DNA from: Larkinella sp. C7 | GTDB taxonomy: Bacteria; Bacteroidota; Bacteroidia; Cytophagales; Spirosomataceae | Direction: 5' to 3' | DNA: 64,000 nt | Assembly (NCBI RefSeq): GCF_006149005.1 | Contig: NZ_VBSL01000001.1 | Span: forward strand, 124,001 to 188,000 | Shown here: positions 44,518 through 53,057 of the stretch, piece by piece | Layout: every line of letters begins with the position of its first letter | How positions within the stretch are numbered: position 1 is the stretch's first letter | Program-made: the position numbers and the translations under genes | Notes under the pieces: model-generated | What the model saw: the letters and a program-made list of their open reading frames with translations, nothing else | The model's database searches: none | What the model was told of the DNA's origin: nothing

Positions 44518-44895
44518 ATGTCTACCAAACGAGTACTGATTGCCGAAGACAGCTCCGTTATCCAGAACCTTGCCCGTAAAATTCTTGAATTCCAGAATTA
44601 CGACATCACCTCCGTTAAAAACGGGGAGCAGGTCTTGCAAATTCTGGAAAAGGAAGATTTCAGCATCATCCTGCTGGATATTAACATGCCCGTGATGGAT
44701 GGCATGGAGTGCGTACGCCGGGTGCGGGCGCTCGACGACAAGGAAAAAGCCGCGGTTCCCGTTGTAGCCATCACCGGAAACGCGAAAAATTATACGGAGG
44801 AAGAATTTAAAACCGCCGGTTTCAACGATGTGCTGGTGAAACCGCTGAACTTCGACCGGCTGGTCGAAGTCGTGAATCAGCTAACGGATAAATAA
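44518..44895 (+). CDS. Single-domain response regulator (CheY-like)
   Basis: A 125-residue receiver domain and nothing else. The acidic pocket is AEDS near the N-terminus, the phospho-acceptor Asp lies in IILLDINMPVMDG, the Thr in VVAITGNAK and the Lys in VLVKPLNFDRL. No histidine kinase or output domain is adjacent, so it may accept phosphate from a distant kinase or act in a phosphorelay. The downstream PhnP-like gene starts 63 nt later, possibly co-transcribed. Confidence 0.9.
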   Translation: MSTKRVLIAEDSSVIQNLARKILEFQNYDITSVKNGEQVLQILEKEDFSIILLDINMPVMDGMECVRRVRALDDKEKAAVPVVAITGNAKNYTEEEFKTAGFNDVLVKPLNFDRLVEVVNQLTDK

Positions 44896-44958
44896 GGTGT
44901 GAAGAGATGGAGGGGTGTCTATTAAATCACTCCTCCACCTTTCTTTCCTTCAATCCTT

Positions 44959-45720
44959 ATGATTGTTACGCTCCTCGGAACAGGAACATCCTCCGGTGTG
45001 CCGCTGATTGGTTGTGCGTGTGACGTATGCCGCTCGATTGACTTCCGGGACAAACGGTTGCGGACCTCCGTTCATCTTGACATTGATGGAAAAAGCTTCG
45101 TTGTCGATACCGGCCCGGATTTTCGACAGCAGATGTTGCGCACCGGCATCCAACGGCTCGATGCGGTGCTGTTTACCCACGAACACAAGGACCACACCGC
45201 CGGGCTGGACGAAGTTCGGGCTTACAACTTTCTGCAGGGGCAGGATATTCCCGTTTATGCCCACCAGCGCGTCCTGAACCAGCTCCAGACCGAATACGCC
45301 TACATCTTCGCCGAAAAAAAATACCCCGGCATTCCGCGCCTGCAACTGAACGAGATCAGGAATGAACCGTTTGAAATTGAGGGGGTTCTATTTACACCGA
45401 TCGACGTGTTACACCATCGGTTACCGGTTTTTGGCTACCGCATTCACAACTTCACCTACCTGACCGACCTCAATTACATTTCCGACGAAGAGTTGGAAAA
45501 GGTGTATGGAACCCGGATTCTGGTGCTGGATGCCCTGCAAATCGAGCCCCATATTTCCCATTTCACGCTCGAACAGGCCCTCGCGCTGGTCGAACGGATT
45601 CGGCCGGAACAAACCTATTTTGTCCACATGAGCCACAAAATTGGTCTTCACCGGGAGATCGAAAAACGACTGCCGCCGTCGATCCGATTGGGATACGACG
45701 GACTAAAAATTGAGCTGTAG
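44959..45720 (+). CDS. MBL-fold metallo-hydrolase, PhnP-like
   Basis: A 253-residue metallo-beta-lactamase-fold enzyme. The dinuclear site motif is FTHEHKDHTAGLDEVRAYN (HxHxDH), with later His residues in DVLHHRLPVFGYRI and FVHMSHKIGLH. The N-terminal LLGTGTSSGVPLIGCACDVCRS includes a CxCxxC-type structural zinc cluster as in PhnP cyclic phosphodiesterases. Bacteroidota homologues occur outside phosphonate loci, so the substrate here is probably a different cyclic or phosphodiester compound. It is convergent with the epimerase gene with a 6-nt gap. Confidence 0.85.
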   Translation: MIVTLLGTGTSSGVPLIGCACDVCRSIDFRDKRLRTSVHLDIDGKSFVVDTGPDFRQQMLRTGIQRLDAVLFTHEHKDHTAGLDEVRAYNFLQGQDIPVYAHQRVLNQLQTEYAYIFAEKKYPGIPRLQLNEIRNEPFEIEGVLFTPIDVLHHRLPVFGYRIHNFTYLTDLNYISDEELEKVYGTRILVLDALQIEPHISHFTLEQALALVERIRPEQTYFVHMSHKIGLHREIEKRLPPSIRLGYDGLKIEL

Positions 45721-45726
45721 GCGATC

Positions 45727-46911
45727 TCACCCCAACCGGTCCACCATTTCGATGCACGCCCGGCCGTTGTGATACGGGCATTTCCACATGCTGATCTTGG
45801 TATTTCCGAGTATTTTGTGGTTTTCGTCGATGCCGCTATACCATTCGCCATTCTTCTTGTCGAGCATATAGGTTTTGATGAAATCCCAGGTTTTCAGCGA
45901 CTTATCCAGAAACTGCTGTTCTTTCGTTAACTGATACGCATTCATAAAACCGACCATCGCTTCGGCCATCACCCACCACGAGCGTTCGCGGTTTACATGG
46001 TTTTCTTTGGGATCATACTCGTAGTTCATCCCGCCGTCGGCTTCCAGACCGGTGGCAGCCGCCCGCGCCATTTTGACGGAAAGCGTCTTGATGCGTTTGA
46101 TTAACGCTTCGTCGTGGAGGGCTTCGGCCGATTCGACCAGCAGCCACGACGCTTCGATGTCGTGGCCGTAGGAAATGGCGGTTTTGCGGATCTTCCAGTC
46201 ATCATCCATGAACAGATTCATCCGGTACGTTTTCGGATCGACGATGTATTTTTCAAAATTGCCGATCAATCCGTGGATGTGCTGATTCAGCCCCTTGTCC
46301 GGCCAGGCGCGGTATAAATTAGTGAATGCCTCCAGAATGTGGAGGTGCGTATTCATGGTTTTGCTTTCGTGATTGTCTTTTTTGCTGATCACGTAGTCGT
46401 CGGCCATGCCCGACCAGTCGCAGGTCATCGACTCGTAAAAACCGCCCCGTTTGGGATCGTAGGCGTGTTTGATCATGCGTCCGTAAATCTCTCTGGCAAA
46501 ATCCAGGGCGGGCTGGTGCTTGGTGGCCCGGTAGTATTCGCTCAAGCCATAGATTGCAAACGCCTGACCGTATTGTTGCTTGAAAGTTTGCAGCGGCTCA
46601 CCTTTGTAATCGACGGCCCAGTACACGCCACCGTGTTCCTTGTCCCGAAAGTATTTTTCGATGTAGTTGTAGGCCCGTTCGGCGTAGGGCAGGTATTCGT
46701 CGTGCTGCATGTGCCGGGCGGCAGCGGCAAACGTCCACAGAATGCGGCTGTTCAGCACAATGCCTTTGGCGGCATCGGTTTTTGGCACATTCTGGTAATT
46801 GACCTGACCGTAATACCCCGCAACCGGGTCGGGGCCGTATTTCTGCCAATAGGCCAGAATGTCTTTTAATTCCTGATTGAGTTCCTGACGGATCGCTCTA
46901 AGGTCAATCAT
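45727..46911 (-). CDS. AGE-family epimerase, cellobiose 2-epimerase type
   Basis: A 394-residue (alpha/alpha)6-barrel sugar epimerase/isomerase. ILWTFAAAARHMQHDEYLPYAERAYNYI, AFAIYGLSEYYRA, TMNTHLHILEAFTNLYRAWPD and AISYGHDIEASWLLVESAE contain the His residues that catalyse 2-epimerisation in the family. Closest to cellobiose 2-epimerases, which turn cellobiose to 4-O-glucosyl-mannose during mannan use, although N-acylglucosamine 2-epimerase activity cannot be excluded. Its start (ATG at 46911) faces a palindromic element that lies between it and the NFACT gene. Confidence 0.87.
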   Translation of the reverse strand: MIDLRAIRQELNQELKDILAYWQKYGPDPVAGYYGQVNYQNVPKTDAAKGIVLNSRILWTFAAAARHMQHDEYLPYAERAYNYIEKYFRDKEHGGVYWAVDYKGEPLQTFKQQYGQAFAIYGLSEYYRATKHQPALDFAREIYGRMIKHAYDPKRGGFYESMTCDWSGMADDYVISKKDNHESKTMNTHLHILEAFTNLYRAWPDKGLNQHIHGLIGNFEKYIVDPKTYRMNLFMDDDWKIRKTAISYGHDIEASWLLVESAEALHDEALIKRIKTLSVKMARAAATGLEADGGMNYEYDPKENHVNRERSWWVMAEAMVGFMNAYQLTKEQQFLDKSLKTWDFIKTYMLDKKNGEWYSGIDENHKILGNTKISMWKCPYHNGRACIEMVDRLG

Positions 46912-46930
46912 AAAAAGGTTAGGAAAGTAT

Positions 46931-47040
46931 AAAGAAATATCGAATAGTGAACATCGAATAACGAATATCGAAATAATGAACGGAATTATCCTACTTCGCT
47001 ATTCAATATTCGATATTCAGTGTTCGTTATTCGCTATTCT
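46931..47040. repeat. Quasi-palindromic intergenic element, GATATTC family
   Basis: The left half holds GAATAGTGAACATCGAATA and ACGAATATCGAAATAATGAA; the right half holds TTCGCTATTCAATATTCGA, TATTCAGTGTTCG and TTATTCGCTATTC. The halves pair imperfectly because words have been reordered and mutated. It fills the divergent gap between the epimerase and NFACT genes, ending 26 nt before the NFACT promoter box. Confidence 0.82.
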
Positions 47041-47065
47041 TTTCGCGGCCAACCTTAATTTCCGG

Positions 47066-47073
47066 TACTTTTG
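47066..47073 (+). promoter_or_regulatory. Promoter -7 box of the NFACT gene, probably leaderless
   Basis: TACTTTTG matches TAnnTTTG exactly and ends 6 nt before the ATG at 47080. The T-rich stretch 47037-47043 is a loose -33 candidate. Confidence 0.5.
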
Positions 47074-47079
47074 CATCCT

Positions 47080-48684
47080 ATGCACACCAATTATTATTTT
47101 CTCCGTCAGCTTGCTCCTGCCCTGAAACCACATTTGGTTGGCCTGAAACTTATGGAATGTTTCAGCCAGGATCGGGACGAACTGGTGCTGGTGTTTGCTC
47201 ACGCCCGGGGGAAAGTTAACTTTTACCGGCCGTTTTTCATCAAAGCCACCCTCCGACCCGATTTTTCGGGCCTGCTGTTTCCCGAAACCATCCAGCGCGC
47301 CCGCATCAACAGCGTCGATCTGTTCGAGAATTTGTATGATCAGCCGGTGATTGACGTCCGCTCGTTTCTGAACGAACGCTGTCTGGCGATTACGCTGGAA
47401 GGCGGTTTTACGTTGTTGTTCAAATTCTTCGGAAACCGCCCCAATCTGTTAATCTTTTCGGACGATGCAGTGATCGACCTGTTCAACAACAAACTGGCGG
47501 CCGACACGCAACTCGTGCTGTCGGCCCTCGACCGGCCGCTCGATCAATCGTGGGAAGCCTACCAACAAAGCGGTTTCGACCACCGGAAGCTGTTTCCGAC
47601 CTTCGGGAAACTCGTCAATGCGTATCTGGCGGAGAAAGGCATCAACGAAAAAGACGAAAGCGGAAAGTGGGCGTTGATTCAGGAAACCGTTCGGCAACTG
47701 GAACAACCGCGCTTTTACCTCACGACGTTTCAACACAAACCCGCGCTCTCGCTCCTGCCCTTCGGCGACCCCATCCGACAGGAATTTACCGATCCGCTCG
47801 AAGCCAGCAACCGGTTTTTCGCCAGCTTCATGGGGCAGAATACACTGGAACGCGAAAAAGGCGAAGCCCTGCGGTTACTGGAAAAGCGGCTGAAACGCAC
47901 CAAAGCGTCCATCGACGCCAACCTCCAACGGCTCATTGGACTGGATGAATCAGTTAAAAATGAGGAAGTTGCCAACATCCTGATGGCCAACCTGCACCAA
48001 ATTCCCGAAAGTCCGGGAGCGCGTTCGCCGGAGGTGGTGGAGCTGGAAGATTTTTACCGGAACAAACCGATTAAAATCAAGCTCAAAACCGACCTCAGTC
48101 CCCAGAAAAACGCTGAACACTATTACCGGAAAGCAAAAAACGAGAAAATTGAAACCGGTATTCTTCAGGAACAAATCGAAAACCGGGAATTGGAAGTGCA
48201 ACAGCTTCAGAAACAAATCGACCTGATTCAGCCGGTGGAATCGCTGCGGGAGTTACGGAAATACCTGAAAAAGAATCCGATCAACGAAGAAAAAGCCGCT
48301 GATGGAACCGCACCTCTATTCAAACAGGTGATTCACGAAGGTTTTGTGATTCTGATTGGCCGCAATTCCAAAAACAACGATCTGCTGACGCAGCAATACG
48401 CCTACAAAGACGATCTGTGGCTGCACGCCCGCGACGTGTCGGGTTCGCATGTCGTGATTAAATACAAAGCCGGGAAGACGTTTCCCAAAACCGTCATCGA
48501 ACGGGCGGCTGAACTGGCGGCCTGGTATTCCAAACGCCGGACGGATTCGCTCTGCCCGGTTATTTATACACCCAAAAAATTCGTCCGCAAACCCAAAGGG
48601 CTGGCGGCTGGTCAGGTAAAAGTAGAAAAAGAAGAAGTAATTCTGGTTGTACCGAAAGATGAAGGACTGCTCAAAACCGTTTAA
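47080..48684 (+). CDS. rqcH: NFACT family protein (RqcH/Rqc2 homologue)
   Basis: A 534-residue ribosome-quality-control factor. The N-terminal NFACT-N domain (FLRQLAPALKPHLVGLKLMECFSQDRDELVLVF; LFENLYDQPVIDVRSFLNERCLAI) is followed by a long coiled coil (about 290-400) and the C-terminal NFACT-R domain with GFVILIGRNSKNNDLLTQQYAYKDDLWLHARDVSGSHVVIKY. Homologues bind the peptidyl-tRNA on obstructed 50S subunits and add C-terminal Ala tails. The start is ATG at 47080; a TTG three codons before lies in the promoter box. The BNR-4 gene begins 4 nt after the stop, an odd partner. Confidence 0.88.
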   Translation: MHTNYYFLRQLAPALKPHLVGLKLMECFSQDRDELVLVFAHARGKVNFYRPFFIKATLRPDFSGLLFPETIQRARINSVDLFENLYDQPVIDVRSFLNERCLAITLEGGFTLLFKFFGNRPNLLIFSDDAVIDLFNNKLAADTQLVLSALDRPLDQSWEAYQQSGFDHRKLFPTFGKLVNAYLAEKGINEKDESGKWALIQETVRQLEQPRFYLTTFQHKPALSLLPFGDPIRQEFTDPLEASNRFFASFMGQNTLEREKGEALRLLEKRLKRTKASIDANLQRLIGLDESVKNEEVANILMANLHQIPESPGARSPEVVELEDFYRNKPIKIKLKTDLSPQKNAEHYYRKAKNEKIETGILQEQIENRELEVQQLQKQIDLIQPVESLRELRKYLKKNPINEEKAADGTAPLFKQVIHEGFVILIGRNSKNNDLLTQQYAYKDDLWLHARDVSGSHVVIKYKAGKTFPKTVIERAAELAAWYSKRRTDSLCPVIYTPKKFVRKPKGLAAGQVKVEKEEVILVVPKDEGLLKTV

Positions 48685-48688
48685 CCCC

Positions 48689-50149
48689 ATGATGTTCCGA
48701 AGTATATTGCTTATCACCAGTTTTCTGGCTTCCATTTCCGTTTACGCTCAGGTTGAAACGCTCAATCAAAAAGCATCCGGCTACCGCGGCATCTGGTATT
48801 TTATTGGTGACACCAAAAACGACTATGTGTACAAATACAGTGGCGGTTTGGGAACGTATCCGGCCAATCACTATCCATTCTCAGTTTACGCCCCGACGGT
48901 CGGGCGCACGTTTTTCTGTTATGGGGGCGTCACCGACTCCAGTTCCCGCGCGTTGTGTCATATGGTCGGGTTCTTCGATCACAAAACCGGCATGGTGTCG
49001 CGCCCCACGCTGGTGCTGAACAAACAAACCGGCGATGCACACGACAACCCGGTTATTCAGTTGGATAGTCAGGGATACATCTGGCTTTTTTCCACTTCGC
49101 ACGGCACCGAACGTCCGTCGTTCATTCACCGGAGCCGGAAACCGTATGACATCAGCGCCTTCGACCGCATGGAAGCCACGCGCCGGGATGAAAACGGGCA
49201 AACCGTTCCGTTCAATAACTTCTCTTACCTGCAAACGTATTACCAGCCCGGCAGCGGTTTTTTCAACCTGATGACCCATTACGACCGGGGCGTTTTACCC
49301 TACGGCGCCAAAAAACCCCGCCGGACGATTTCCTACATCACCAGCCCGGACGGCATCACCTGGTCGGCCTGGCAGGATATTGCGACCATCGAGGAAGGCC
49401 ATTACCAAAGCAGCGGACAGCGGGGCAGCAGGATTGGCAGTGCGTTTAATTACCACCCCAACACCAAAGTCGGTGCCGGACTCGATTACCGAACCAATGT
49501 CTATTACGTCGAAACCGATGATTTTGGCAAAAGCTGGCATACCGCCGATGGAAAACCGGTTCAGTTGCCTCTCAAAGACACCCTCAACGCAGCCCTGGTG
49601 AAAGACTACCGGAAATTGGGCCGTAATGTATACATCAGCGATGTCAACTACGATGCCGCCAACCGACCGATCATTCTGTATGTCAGCAGCAAAGGCCCGG
49701 AACCGGGACCCCAGAACGGCCCGTATGAATGGCAGGTAGCCCACTGGACCGGCAAGCAATGGGCGATCCACGCCGTGGCGCAATCGGATCACAACTACGA
49801 CATGGCGTCGCTGGTGGTAGAAGGCAATACATGGCGCATCATCGGCTCCTTCGAAGCCGGGCCGCAGCCGTTTGGCACGGGCGGAGAACTCACCATCCTG
49901 GAAAGCCGGAATGCCGGAAAGTCCTGGAAAACCGTGAAAGCCGTTACGCAGAACAGCGTCCGCAACCATGCCTATCCCCGTCGCCCCGTGGTGGCCCATC
50001 CCGGTTTTTACGCGTTCTGGGCCGATGGCAACGCCCGAAAACCGTCGGCTTCTTTTCTCTATTTCTGCAACCGGGAAGGCCAGGTGTTTCAATTCCCGGC
50101 GGAAATGAAAGCGGAGATGGAAAAACCAGTGCTGGTGGGAAAAAATTAA
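48689..50149 (+). CDS. Secreted BNR-4 repeat protein
   Basis: A 486-residue protein with signal peptide MMFRSILLITSFLASISVYA. The start of the mature part, ASGYRGIWYFIGDTKNDYVYKYSGGLGTYPANHYPFSVYAPTVGRTFFCYGG, is diagnostic of the BNR_4 (PF15892) beta-propeller group, with later SPDGITWSAWQDIATIEEGHYQSS and SRNAGKSWKTV-type Asp-box-like repeats. BNR-4 proteins occur with carbohydrate-active enzymes, some as lyases or auxiliary proteins; activity here is not predictable. The start at 48689 places it just after the NFACT stop. Confidence 0.8.
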   Translation: MMFRSILLITSFLASISVYAQVETLNQKASGYRGIWYFIGDTKNDYVYKYSGGLGTYPANHYPFSVYAPTVGRTFFCYGGVTDSSSRALCHMVGFFDHKTGMVSRPTLVLNKQTGDAHDNPVIQLDSQGYIWLFSTSHGTERPSFIHRSRKPYDISAFDRMEATRRDENGQTVPFNNFSYLQTYYQPGSGFFNLMTHYDRGVLPYGAKKPRRTISYITSPDGITWSAWQDIATIEEGHYQSSGQRGSRIGSAFNYHPNTKVGAGLDYRTNVYYVETDDFGKSWHTADGKPVQLPLKDTLNAALVKDYRKLGRNVYISDVNYDAANRPIILYVSSKGPEPGPQNGPYEWQVAHWTGKQWAIHAVAQSDHNYDMASLVVEGNTWRIIGSFEAGPQPFGTGGELTILESRNAGKSWKTVKAVTQNSVRNHAYPRRPVVAHPGFYAFWADGNARKPSASFLYFCNREGQVFQFPAEMKAEMEKPVLVGKN

Positions 50150-50154
50150 GTTCA

Positions 50155-50247
50155 AATGTAAAATATCGAATGCTGAATGTCGAATGTAAAAGTGAATAGC
50201 GTCAGGCTACTTTTACATTCGACATTCAGCATTCGATATTTTACATT
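50155..50247. repeat. Perfect 39-bp inverted repeat, GATATTC/GAATGTC family
   Basis: Arms at 50155-50193 and 50209-50247 are perfect reverse complements over 39 bp with a 15-nt loop. Each arm contains ATATCGAATGCTGAATGTCGA (split here as 50164-50184). It occupies all but a few bases of the gap between the convergent BNR-4 and M1 peptidase genes and would terminate or block read-through from both. Confidence 0.92.
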
Positions 50248-50251
50248 CCTC

Positions 50252-52270
50252 TTATTTAGCTATTAAAACCGCTTTCGTCAGCCGCCGGTCGCCGGTGGTC
50301 AGCGTCAGGTTATAGCGTCCGACCGGCAGGTCAAGCACCGGCCAGGTAACCGTATGCCGTCCGCTGGTAAAAGGCCGTTCGGACAGGGTAACGACTTCCT
50401 GTCCCGCCAAATTGGTCAACACCAGCCGCCCCGTAAACGCTCCGGCCACATCGATTTGAGCCGTCAACTGATCGCGGGCAGGATTCGGCAAAACCGTCAG
50501 TTGCGTCACCGGAACCGGGTCGTTCAGGGCCGTAATGACTTCCGTCACTTCGACCTGCTTCAAAATCCAGCCATTCGGATCAATCTGAATTTCAGTCGGT
50601 TGCCCCTTCACGGTAAGCTCAAACGTCTGATCGGCACTGTTGTTCACGACGGTAATCAGCGTATCGCCCACCGATGTTTTCACCAAAACCGGGACTGGCA
50701 TCGTGAAAAAAGTTGGGTTGGCCGTGCCGGTGGTTTGTTCCAGCCGCAGGCTCACCCGGTATTGATTGGCTTGACCCGCCAGGGCTCCGCTGCTCCATTT
50801 CACGCGGTAGGTCGGGTAATTCTCGCCGTAAATCCATTGCTTGAAAAAATAGTCGAGCGGTTTTCCGTATACCTGCGACGCAATGGCGGCAAAATCTTCG
50901 GTGGTAGCAGCTTTGTAGGCAAACTCCGAAGCGGCATATTTCTGCAAAATCTCCCGGAATTTCTGATCGCCCACGATGCCCCGAAGCATGTGCAGAACGG
51001 TAGCGCCCTTGTAATACGTCCGGTTGGAATCAAAGATGTTGTTTACATTGGCCAGATCCTGCACAAACAGCGTCCCGCGTGCCCGGCGAGCCAGCAGCAT
51101 GTAGGAATTCATGTAGGAACGAAGCGCGGGAGTTCCCCCGACGGATTCCCGGTACAGCACTTCCGCGTAGGACGCAAACCCTTCATTGAGCCAGATGTGT
51201 TCCCAGGTTTTACAGGTAATCTTGTTGCCAAACCACTGATGAGCCAGTTCGTGGGCAATCAGATCGGTGTTGAAAGCCCCCATCGAACTAATGGTCTGGT
51301 GTTCCATCCCTCCGCCCCAGCCAAACTGGGCATGGCCGTATTTCTCCTTCAGAAACGGATACGGCCCAAAGTAATTCGTAAACACCTCCAGCATGGCCGT
51401 GGTCTGATCAAGCGTCTTTCGCACGTTGTCGGTCAGGGCTTCGGGGTATAGATAATGCGTGACCGGCATCGAATCCGTGGGCGATGAGCGAAACCTCTGT
51501 TCATAGAGAACGTAATTCGACATGGCCACCGAAATCAGATAGTTGGCAATCGGATAGCGGTTTCGCCAGCGGTACGTACGGGTGCTGTCGGCATTGTCGA
51601 TGACCCGTTCCAGCCGACCGTTCGAAACCGAAACAAATTGCTTCGGGGCCGTAATCCAGACATCCGACGAATCGGCTTTGTCGGCGGGGGAATCTTTACA
51701 GGGAAACCAGTCGCGGGCACCGTAGGGCTCACTCAAACTCCAGATAGCCGGTTGATTTTGTGAACCATGCGTACCAAACGTAAAGCTTCCCAAACCCGTT
51801 GCACCCGGTTTGCCCTGGTAAAAAACCGTTACGGTCAGCGTCTGACCTTTGCCCAGTGGCTGGGTGGGCGTAATGGAAAGCTGGTTGTTTTCCTGCGAAA
51901 ACGCGAGTTTCTGCGTACCGGTTTTCACCGAATCCGCCTTCATTTCATTGGCCAGATCCAGAAAAAACCGGTTAAGGTTATCGCCCGTGCTGGTGAGTTT
52001 GATCGTCGCAGCTCCGCGCAGGTAATTGGGCGTGTAGGTGATGTTCAGGTCAAGTTTGTAATAGGTCACGTCGATGGTTGCATCGCCGGGGTATTGAATG
52101 CGCGCCGACCGGCTGGTTTTCGCCAGCGACCCGAAATAGTTCAGGCGTGTATGCTGGCACGTGGCAACGCCATTGTCGGGTAATTGGGCAGACGCGGTGA
52201 GGCAAAATAAAAACAGGACCACCGCGTGAACCTGCTTCCGGATCATTTTTTCAGCGAAATGTGTGTTCAT
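50252..52270 (-). CDS. M1 family metallopeptidase with T9SS type A sorting domain
   Basis: A 672-residue secreted aminopeptidase. After a signal peptide (VHAVVLFLFCLTASA) and the N-terminal beta domain, the catalytic domain shows GGMEHQTI (the GxMEN-type exopeptidase motif with His in place of Asn) and HELAHQWFGN with the downstream NEGFASYAE, giving the HExxH-x18-E zinc site. The last about 85 residues (VTQLTVLPNPARDQLTAQIDV to TKAVLIAK) are a type IX secretion sorting domain, so the enzyme is exported through the outer membrane and probably held at the surface. The start at 52270 lies one base after the stop of the DUF4230 gene. Confidence 0.9.
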   Translation of the reverse strand: MNTHFAEKMIRKQVHAVVLFLFCLTASAQLPDNGVATCQHTRLNYFGSLAKTSRSARIQYPGDATIDVTYYKLDLNITYTPNYLRGAATIKLTSTGDNLNRFFLDLANEMKADSVKTGTQKLAFSQENNQLSITPTQPLGKGQTLTVTVFYQGKPGATGLGSFTFGTHGSQNQPAIWSLSEPYGARDWFPCKDSPADKADSSDVWITAPKQFVSVSNGRLERVIDNADSTRTYRWRNRYPIANYLISVAMSNYVLYEQRFRSSPTDSMPVTHYLYPEALTDNVRKTLDQTTAMLEVFTNYFGPYPFLKEKYGHAQFGWGGGMEHQTISSMGAFNTDLIAHELAHQWFGNKITCKTWEHIWLNEGFASYAEVLYRESVGGTPALRSYMNSYMLLARRARGTLFVQDLANVNNIFDSNRTYYKGATVLHMLRGIVGDQKFREILQKYAASEFAYKAATTEDFAAIASQVYGKPLDYFFKQWIYGENYPTYRVKWSSGALAGQANQYRVSLRLEQTTGTANPTFFTMPVPVLVKTSVGDTLITVVNNSADQTFELTVKGQPTEIQIDPNGWILKQVEVTEVITALNDPVPVTQLTVLPNPARDQLTAQIDVAGAFTGRLVLTNLAGQEVVTLSERPFTSGRHTVTWPVLDLPVGRYNLTLTTGDRRLTKAVLIAK

Positions 52271-52271
52271 G

Positions 52272-52955
52272 CTAGTCTTCTTCATCCAGAATATCCCCCG
52301 GCAACGCCTTGGGTTCGGCTTTCAATGAATCGTATTGCTGTGTCAATTCGGTCAGTTTGCGCTGTTCTGCTTCGGGTAATTCGAGCTGCCAGCCCATCGA
52401 TTCGGCCAACTGGTACATCATAAACTGAATCTGGTTATTGGCAATCCGGGGTAAATCGCTCTCCATCGCGCGATCGAGCATCGTTTGTTTGGATTCGTCC
52501 AGCAGCCGGGTGTAATCCTCGCTCCGGAAGTGATTCAGATAGCCCGGATCGATGTCGTAAAATTTGTAGTCGGTATCGATGGACAGCACCTGTGGTTCGG
52601 GAAACGATTCGATGATGAGCTTTTTCTCCCCCGACTCCGGCTGCCGAAACCGGATCTTCGCAAAGTCGAATCCAACCAGCACTTTGGCCTTCGCAATGAT
52701 TAACGCTTTTTTGGGGTCGTTTATGAAATACAGAAACTTTTTATCGTCCTGATAACTCAGAATTTCCGTAAAATACCCTTCGGCCATCACCACTTTAAAG
52801 ACTTTCTCGATCCGGTCCAGCAAAATCGTGGACTCCTTGCGAACGTCGGTGATCGGATTCGCCTTTTTTTTGCGCCACCAGTTGGAGATTGCGACACCGC
52901 CAAAACCGCCCAACAGCAGCGTGATGAGAATGAATAACGTATTCGAAGACTCCAT
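52272..52955 (-). CDS. DUF4230 domain-containing membrane-anchored protein
   Basis: A 227-residue protein with one N-terminal membrane helix (TLFILITLLLGGFGGVAISNWW). The rest matches DUF4230: VMAEGYFTEILSYQDDKKFLYF, KALIIAKAKVLVGFDFAKIR, FPEPQVLSIDTDYKFYDIDPGYLNHF and a helical tail RIANNQIQFMMYQLAESMGWQLE. The family is widespread with no known function. It forms an operon with the M1 peptidase (1-nt gap) and is divergent from miaA. Confidence 0.82.
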   Translation of the reverse strand: MESSNTLFILITLLLGGFGGVAISNWWRKKKANPITDVRKESTILLDRIEKVFKVVMAEGYFTEILSYQDDKKFLYFINDPKKALIIAKAKVLVGFDFAKIRFRQPESGEKKLIIESFPEPQVLSIDTDYKFYDIDPGYLNHFRSEDYTRLLDESKQTMLDRAMESDLPRIANNQIQFMMYQLAESMGWQLELPEAEQRKLTELTQQYDSLKAEPKALPGDILDEED

Positions 52956-52961
52956 AGAAGA

Positions 52962-52993
52962 GTTGGATAGTTGACGAAAGGTACAGACTTTTG
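52962..52993 (+). promoter_or_regulatory. Candidate miaA promoter
   Basis: GTTG (52962-52965), a 20-bp spacer and GACTTTTG (52986-52993), seven of eight to TAnnTTTG. It would give miaA a leader of about 60 nt. Confidence 0.4.
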
Positions 52994-53057
52994 CAGTTCT
53001 ACCAAACAGGGCCTGCTTTCCTTTAAGACGCTAAAAAGGGGATTTGGTTTCTACTCC

